Assembly: GCA_943327015.2 (NCBI GenBank)
Contig: CALPVM020000074.1
Coordinates: 1 to 8,919 of the forward strand
Source of the DNA: Akkermansia muciniphila
GTDB lineage: Bacteria; Pseudomonadota; Gammaproteobacteria; Burkholderiales; Burkholderiaceae_C
Length of the DNA: 8,919 nucleotides
Direction of reading: 5' to 3'
In this document: positions 5,210-8,919 of the stretch, piece after piece
Layout of the letters: each line of letters starts with the position of its first letter
How positions within the stretch are numbered: the stretch's first letter is position 1
The notes under the pieces: generated by a model
Database searches by the model: none
What the model saw: the letters and a program-made list of their open reading frames with translations, nothing else
What the model was told of the DNA's origin: nothing
Made by a program: the position numbers and the translations under genes

Positions 5210-6895
5210 ATGCAAACACCCATTACTGTATCCGCAGCGGATTTACCACTGCAAAGCCTCTACCGCTGGGAACAAAAACAACGCAATCAGGTTTATCTAA
5301 GCCAACCTATGGGTGGTGGCCGTTTACAAGAGATTACCTGGGGCGATGCCGCGAATCAAGTGCGCTGTATGGCGGCATGGCTTAAATCACAAAATTGGCC
5401 TGAAGGCAGCAAAATTGCCATTATTGGCAAAAACAGCGCGCACTGGATATTGGCAGATCTTGCTATCATGATGGCAGGTATGGTGTCAGTTCCCATTTAC
5501 CCCACTTTCAATGGTGAGGCCTTGGCCTATATCCTGAACCACAGCGAAGCAAAAGCCTGTTTTGTTGGCAAACTAGACGACACCAGCAACCTGCAAACGG
5601 GCGTTCCTTTGCATATTCCCCTGATTGCCTTGCCTTTGGCTCCGCAAATTCAGGCTATGAGCTGGAATAACCTGGTTGCCAGCACTGCTCCGCTGTCCGA
5701 CAGTCCTGTTATGGATGCACAATCGGTTTGCACCATCATTTATACATCGGGCACCACCGGCAAACCCAAGGGCGTGGTGCAAACGTTTAACTCCATGGCG
5801 TGGTCTCTTTCCAGTGCCATGCACCGCTTGCCCTTGAATAATTCTGATCGAATGATCTCTTATTTGCCCTTGGCCCACGTGGCAGAGCGTATGCTGGTAG
5901 AGCAAGCCTCGCTGCGTTTTGGGTCACAAGTGTTTTTTGCGGAGTCTCTCGACACTTTTGTGCAGGATTTGCGACGTGCAAGTCCCACCGTTTTCTTTTC
6001 GGTTCCGCGTTTATGGGTCAAGTTTGAGCAAGGCATTCATAGCAAAATTCCTCCAAAAACACTCAGCCTTCTTTTACGTTTGCCAGTGCTGGGTTGGTTG
6101 CTTAAGCGCAAACTTCTCAAAGAACTAGGGCTAAACCATTGTCGTCTGGCTGCAGGGGGTGCCGCTCCCATGCCCTCCGAGGTGCTCAAGTGGTACCGTA
6201 AGCTCGGACTAGATTTGATTGAGGTTTACGGCATGACCGAAAACTGCGGCGTGTCCCACTCGACCCTGCCCTACTCCGATCGCACCGGCACTGTCGGCCT
6301 ACCCTACCATGATATTGAATGCCGCATCGACCCCCAAACTGGCGAAATTCAAATGCGTAGCCCAGGCATGATGCAAGGCTACTACAAAGACCCAGAACAA
6401 ACTGCCGCAGCCATTACACCCGATGGATGGCTGCACACCGGCGACAAAGGGCAAGTGGACGAAGACAGCTTTTTAACCATCACCGGACGGGTCAAAGATC
6501 TATTTAAAACTAGCAAAGGCAAGTACATAGCACCAGCACCGATTGAAGACATTCTGGTGATGCACCCCGACATTGAAGCCTGCTGTGTTACCGGTGCCAA
6601 TTTTGCCCAACCGTTTGGAATGGTCATGCTTTCTGCCGATGCTATTAAGCGCAGTCAACATGCCGATAGTCGCAAAAACTTAGAACTCGCACTCAAAGTG
6701 CACCTCAAAAACGTTAACACCAAACTGGAGCCTCACGAAAAACTAGATTTTCTGGTTGCCATAACCACACCTTGGACACCCGAAAATGGCTTTGTAACAC
6801 CCACCCTCAAGGTAAAACGACCACGGCTCGAAGAAGCCTATGGTGCGCAATACGAAGGTTGGCTTAAGAGCGGTCAGCCAGTCGTTTGGGAGTAG
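5210..6895 (+). CDS. Long-chain acyl-CoA synthetase (AMP-binding, FadD/ACSL-like)
   Basis: This 561-residue adenylate-forming enzyme would activate a fatty acid with ATP and CoA to acyl-CoA through an acyl-AMP intermediate. Signatures in order: P-loop YTSGTTGKPKG (178-188), LPLAHVAER (219-227), AAGGAAP (314-320), YGMTEN (340-345), GWLHTGDKG (406-414), hinge GRVKDLFKTSKGKYI (426-440) and TPTLKVKRP (530-538), where K534 is the likely catalytic lysine. The hinge and C-terminal pattern is closer to the eukaryotic-type ACSL group (GRxKDLFKTSxGKYI) than to E. coli FadD. It is slightly short for that group, mainly in the loop around 121-165. There is no signal peptide, so it is probably cytosolic or peripheral to the membrane. 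ATG 5210 is the only possible start, since an in-frame stop lies at 5186; no good Shine-Dalgarno precedes it. The hybrid kinase gene begins 31 bases downstream. Chain-length preference cannot be read from sequence. Confidence 0.93.
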   Translation: MQTPITVSAADLPLQSLYRWEQKQRNQVYLSQPMGGGRLQEITWGDAANQVRCMAAWLKSQNWPEGSKIAIIGKNSAHWILADLAIMMAGMVSVPIYPTFNGEALAYILNHSEAKACFVGKLDDTSNLQTGVPLHIPLIALPLAPQIQAMSWNNLVASTAPLSDSPVMDAQSVCTIIYTSGTTGKPKGVVQTFNSMAWSLSSAMHRLPLNNSDRMISYLPLAHVAERMLVEQASLRFGSQVFFAESLDTFVQDLRRASPTVFFSVPRLWVKFEQGIHSKIPPKTLSLLLRLPVLGWLLKRKLLKELGLNHCRLAAGGAAPMPSEVLKWYRKLGLDLIEVYGMTENCGVSHSTLPYSDRTGTVGLPYHDIECRIDPQTGEIQMRSPGMMQGYYKDPEQTAAAITPDGWLHTGDKGQVDEDSFLTITGRVKDLFKTSKGKYIAPAPIEDILVMHPDIEACCVTGANFAQPFGMVMLSADAIKRSQHADSRKNLELALKVHLKNVNTKLEPHEKLDFLVAITTPWTPENGFVTPTLKVKRPRLEEAYGAQYEGWLKSGQPVVWE

Positions 6896-6926
6896 ACTCT
6901 GGGCATCTGCGCCAAGTTTTACGCCC

Positions 6927-8919
6927 ATGAATAACCGAACTAAACGAAAAAAATTCCGTAATATTGAGCGACCATTGCAGCTACTTGACACTGGTCGAAC
7001 TCAAGACGTTATCGTAGATGGCTATGCCCCTGCGCAAATGATTGAAGACCTGCGTAAGTACCAGGCAGAGCTCGAAATCCAAAACAAAGCTCTGCGCTAT
7101 TCGCAGCAGGAAGCTGAAGGTGCCTCTGAGCGCTTTGCAACCTTGTTCTCCAATGTGCCATTGGCACTGATGGTTGTGGACGAGGAAGGCCTGGTGATGG
7201 CCAGCAATGCCATGGCTCTTCGTCTTTTTCAACCCCTCGAAAACGACCCCCCCCTGCATTTTTTGCTTCCCTTTGTCAGCTCGGTGCACACCGATGAAGT
7301 GGCTAGCGCCTTTATTAATGCCAAGCAGGTGGGAACCAGTGAAGTCAACGAGGTGGTTTTTTTATCCGGATCACGCGGCACCTTTACCGGCGACCTGCAC
7401 ATGGCCCGCATCGAAAACCCGCAGGACGAGCTAGCGCACTTTATTTGCGCCATTATTGACCAAGGGCCCCTTTTGGCGCAGCGCCATGCATTGCTAGAAA
7501 GTGCCGCCGTACTGCGCCAGCGCAACGAAGATCTGCTGCTAAGCGAAAACCGTATGGCGGCCATTATTAACTCGTCGCTTGATGCCATTTTGTGCATTGA
7601 CGAGAACCAGTGCATTACCGTTTTTAACCCCGCTGCCACGGCATTATTTGAATGTCCCAGCGACCAGGCTTTAGGCAGCAAGCTGGAGCGTTTTTTACCC
7701 GCTGTAGATAAAACCCTGCGATCCGGGCAGGTAGAAGTGCAAGCCCGTTTGGGAGAGTATGCAGCCACCACCCTGCTGGGCAAGCAAATTTTTGTAGAAA
7801 TAAGTGTTTCACTGGACCGTCGTTTGCGTAACCATGCAGCACCTGAGAGCGCACACATCGCCGAAGCTGAACAACGCAAACAACCTCTACACCAAGGTGC
7901 TATTACCACTATTTTTGCGCGAGACCTGACGGCAAAAAAACAAGCCGAGGCACAGCGAGTAGCGCTGGAAACACAGCTTCGAGAATCGCAAAAAATGCAA
8001 GCCATGGGTACTATGGCCGGTGGCATTGCGCACGACTTCAATAACATCCTGAGTGCCATTTTGGGTAACGTAGACTTGGCCAAACAAGACTCTCCACCCG
8101 ACTCGCCCGCACTGACCAGCCTACACGAAATTGACCGTGCCGGCCGCCGCGCACGTGATCTGGTGCGCCAGATTTTGACATTCAGCCGCAACGAAGCACC
8201 TAAACGCATTCCGATCCAACTGGGCGAGGTGGTAGAAGAAACCGCGCGCTTGGTTAAAGTAGCACTTCCGCCCTCGGTCGATTTCCGGGTCATCTTGAAC
8301 AATAACATCGAACCCGTGTTGGCAGATGCAACACAGGCCGAACAAGCACTGCTCAATCTCTGCACCAATGCCATTTTGGCTGTAGGGCAAGAAAAAGGCT
8401 CCGTCTGCATGGAACTGAGCACCACCGACATCGATATGCCTCAGTGTGGTCGTATTGGACTCAGCCCGGGGCGTTTTGTAACGGTCAAAGTCAGTGATAC
8501 CGGTAGCGGCATGTCACCCAGCACGCTGGAGCGTATTTTTGAGCCTTTCTTCACCACGCGCCAAGTAGGCCAAGGCACGGGCTTGGGTTTGTCTGTGGTG
8601 CACGGTATTATGCAAACGCACCAAGGCAGCATTGACGTGCAAAGCACCTTGGGTAAAGGCAGTGTCTTTACGCTCTACTTTCCAACCACCCTCGAAAAAC
8701 CAGCGGCCACGATTCTAGAACCCGTAGTCACCCAACAAATTCAAGGCAAAGGTAAGCGGGTGATGTACGTAGATGACGACCAAGCGTTGTTATTTTTGAT
8801 CGTGCGCGCACTCACCCGCAAGGGTTTTGTAGTTACTGCCTTTAATGACCCGCACGAAGCACAGGATGTGCTAGCCGCAAATCCATTTGCTTTTGATCTG
8901 CTGGTAACCGACTACAACA
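6927..8919 (+). CDS. PAS-PAS hybrid sensor histidine kinase (3' end outside window)
   Basis: The frame is open from ATG 6927 to the window edge: 664 codons and one extra base, with no stop. Domains in order: a basic N-terminus; a coiled-coil-like stretch (about 40-67, LRKYQAELEIQNKALR); PAS 1 (about 68-180); a second coiled coil (181-209); PAS 2 (about 210-335, with an unusual insert near 299-323); HisKA with phospho-acceptor H369 in GGIAHDFNNILSAILGN; and HATPase with N481 (LNLCTNA), DTGSGM at 524-529, FEPFFTTR at 538-545 and GTGLGL at 550-555. A receiver domain then begins with an acidic cluster D616-D618 and reaches the expected phospho-acceptor D662 (VTDY), two residues before the edge. 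No membrane segment is seen, so it should sense a cytosolic signal. It follows the acyl-CoA synthetase by 31 bases, probably in one operon. No Shine-Dalgarno is evident. Anything after the receiver is unknown. Confidence 0.93.
   Translation, partial: MNNRTKRKKFRNIERPLQLLDTGRTQDVIVDGYAPAQMIEDLRKYQAELEIQNKALRYSQQEAEGASERFATLFSNVPLALMVVDEEGLVMASNAMALRLFQPLENDPPLHFLLPFVSSVHTDEVASAFINAKQVGTSEVNEVVFLSGSRGTFTGDLHMARIENPQDELAHFICAIIDQGPLLAQRHALLESAAVLRQRNEDLLLSENRMAAIINSSLDAILCIDENQCITVFNPAATALFECPSDQALGSKLERFLPAVDKTLRSGQVEVQARLGEYAATTLLGKQIFVEISVSLDRRLRNHAAPESAHIAEAEQRKQPLHQGAITTIFARDLTAKKQAEAQRVALETQLRESQKMQAMGTMAGGIAHDFNNILSAILGNVDLAKQDSPPDSPALTSLHEIDRAGRRARDLVRQILTFSRNEAPKRIPIQLGEVVEETARLVKVALPPSVDFRVILNNNIEPVLADATQAEQALLNLCTNAILAVGQEKGSVCMELSTTDIDMPQCGRIGLSPGRFVTVKVSDTGSGMSPSTLERIFEPFFTTRQVGQGTGLGLSVVHGIMQTHQGSIDVQSTLGKGSVFTLYFPTTLEKPAATILEPVVTQQIQGKGKRVMYVDDDQALLFLIVRALTRKGFVVTAFNDPHEAQDVLAANPFAFDLLVTDYN

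Noticed and set aside
7229..8431. A 400-codon open frame on the minus strand
   Set aside because: It lies entirely antisense to the kinase gene, whose plus-strand frame shows every kinase motif. Its translation is Ser/Arg/Cys/Ala-rich with no domain I recognise, typical of a shadow frame.
5210..8919. An rpf-type DSF quorum-sensing locus
   Set aside because: There is no RpfF-like crotonase gene in the window, the kinase lacks the membrane segments of RpfC, and the condensing enzyme is KAS III-like.

Overview
The window reads as ordinary chromosomal DNA of a proteobacterium, most likely a betaproteobacterium of the Burkholderiales with intermediate G+C. The basis is the style of the IleS C-terminal zinc ribbon and of LspA, where the 'FSFLADASGWQRWFF' and 'HFPAFNIADSAITIG' stretches look Burkholderiales-like. 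This placement comes from memory of the families, not from a search. I see no insertion sequence, prophage gene, CRISPR array, tRNA or rRNA. I also see no clearly novel multigene system; the best leads are regulatory sites and an acyl-CoA gene neighbourhood.

Layout. Positions 1-833 (+) hold the 3' end of ileS and the whole of lspA, joined by a TAATG stop/start overlap. Positions 837-1688 (-) hold an exported outer-membrane barrel protein of unknown function, convergent with lspA. Positions 1755-2699 (-) hold a DUF808 (YedI-like) inner-membrane protein that could be co-transcribed with it. Positions 2844-3314 (+) hold a small SRPBCC-fold protein with its own promoter, Shine-Dalgarno site and intrinsic terminator. 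Positions 3397-4518 (+) hold a KAS III-type (FabH-like) ketoacyl synthase that starts only 17 bases after that terminator. Positions 4524-5051 (-) hold a GNAT acetyltransferase, convergent with the synthase and divergent from the next gene. Positions 5210-6895 (+) hold a FadD/ACSL-like long-chain acyl-CoA synthetase. Positions 6927-8919 (+) hold a soluble PAS-PAS hybrid histidine kinase, cut by the window edge inside its receiver domain.

How the genes fit together. IleS and LspA are housekeeping proteins (isoleucyl-tRNA charging and lipoprotein signal peptide removal). The right half leans toward acyl metabolism: an acyl-CoA synthetase that could activate free fatty acids, a KAS III-like enzyme of the type that can condense acyl-CoA with malonyl-ACP, and an SRPBCC protein with a hydrophobic-ligand fold. 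The hybrid kinase begins 31 bases after the synthetase, so the two may share a transcript and the kinase may respond to a related signal; that link is inference.

Regulatory features worth noting are a long dyad covering the outer-membrane gene's start codon, a perfect TTGAC-N5-GTCAA dyad between the GNAT and synthetase genes, and the terminator placed against the KAS III start. Most starts here lack a recognisable Shine-Dalgarno; the SRPBCC and DUF808 genes are the exceptions.
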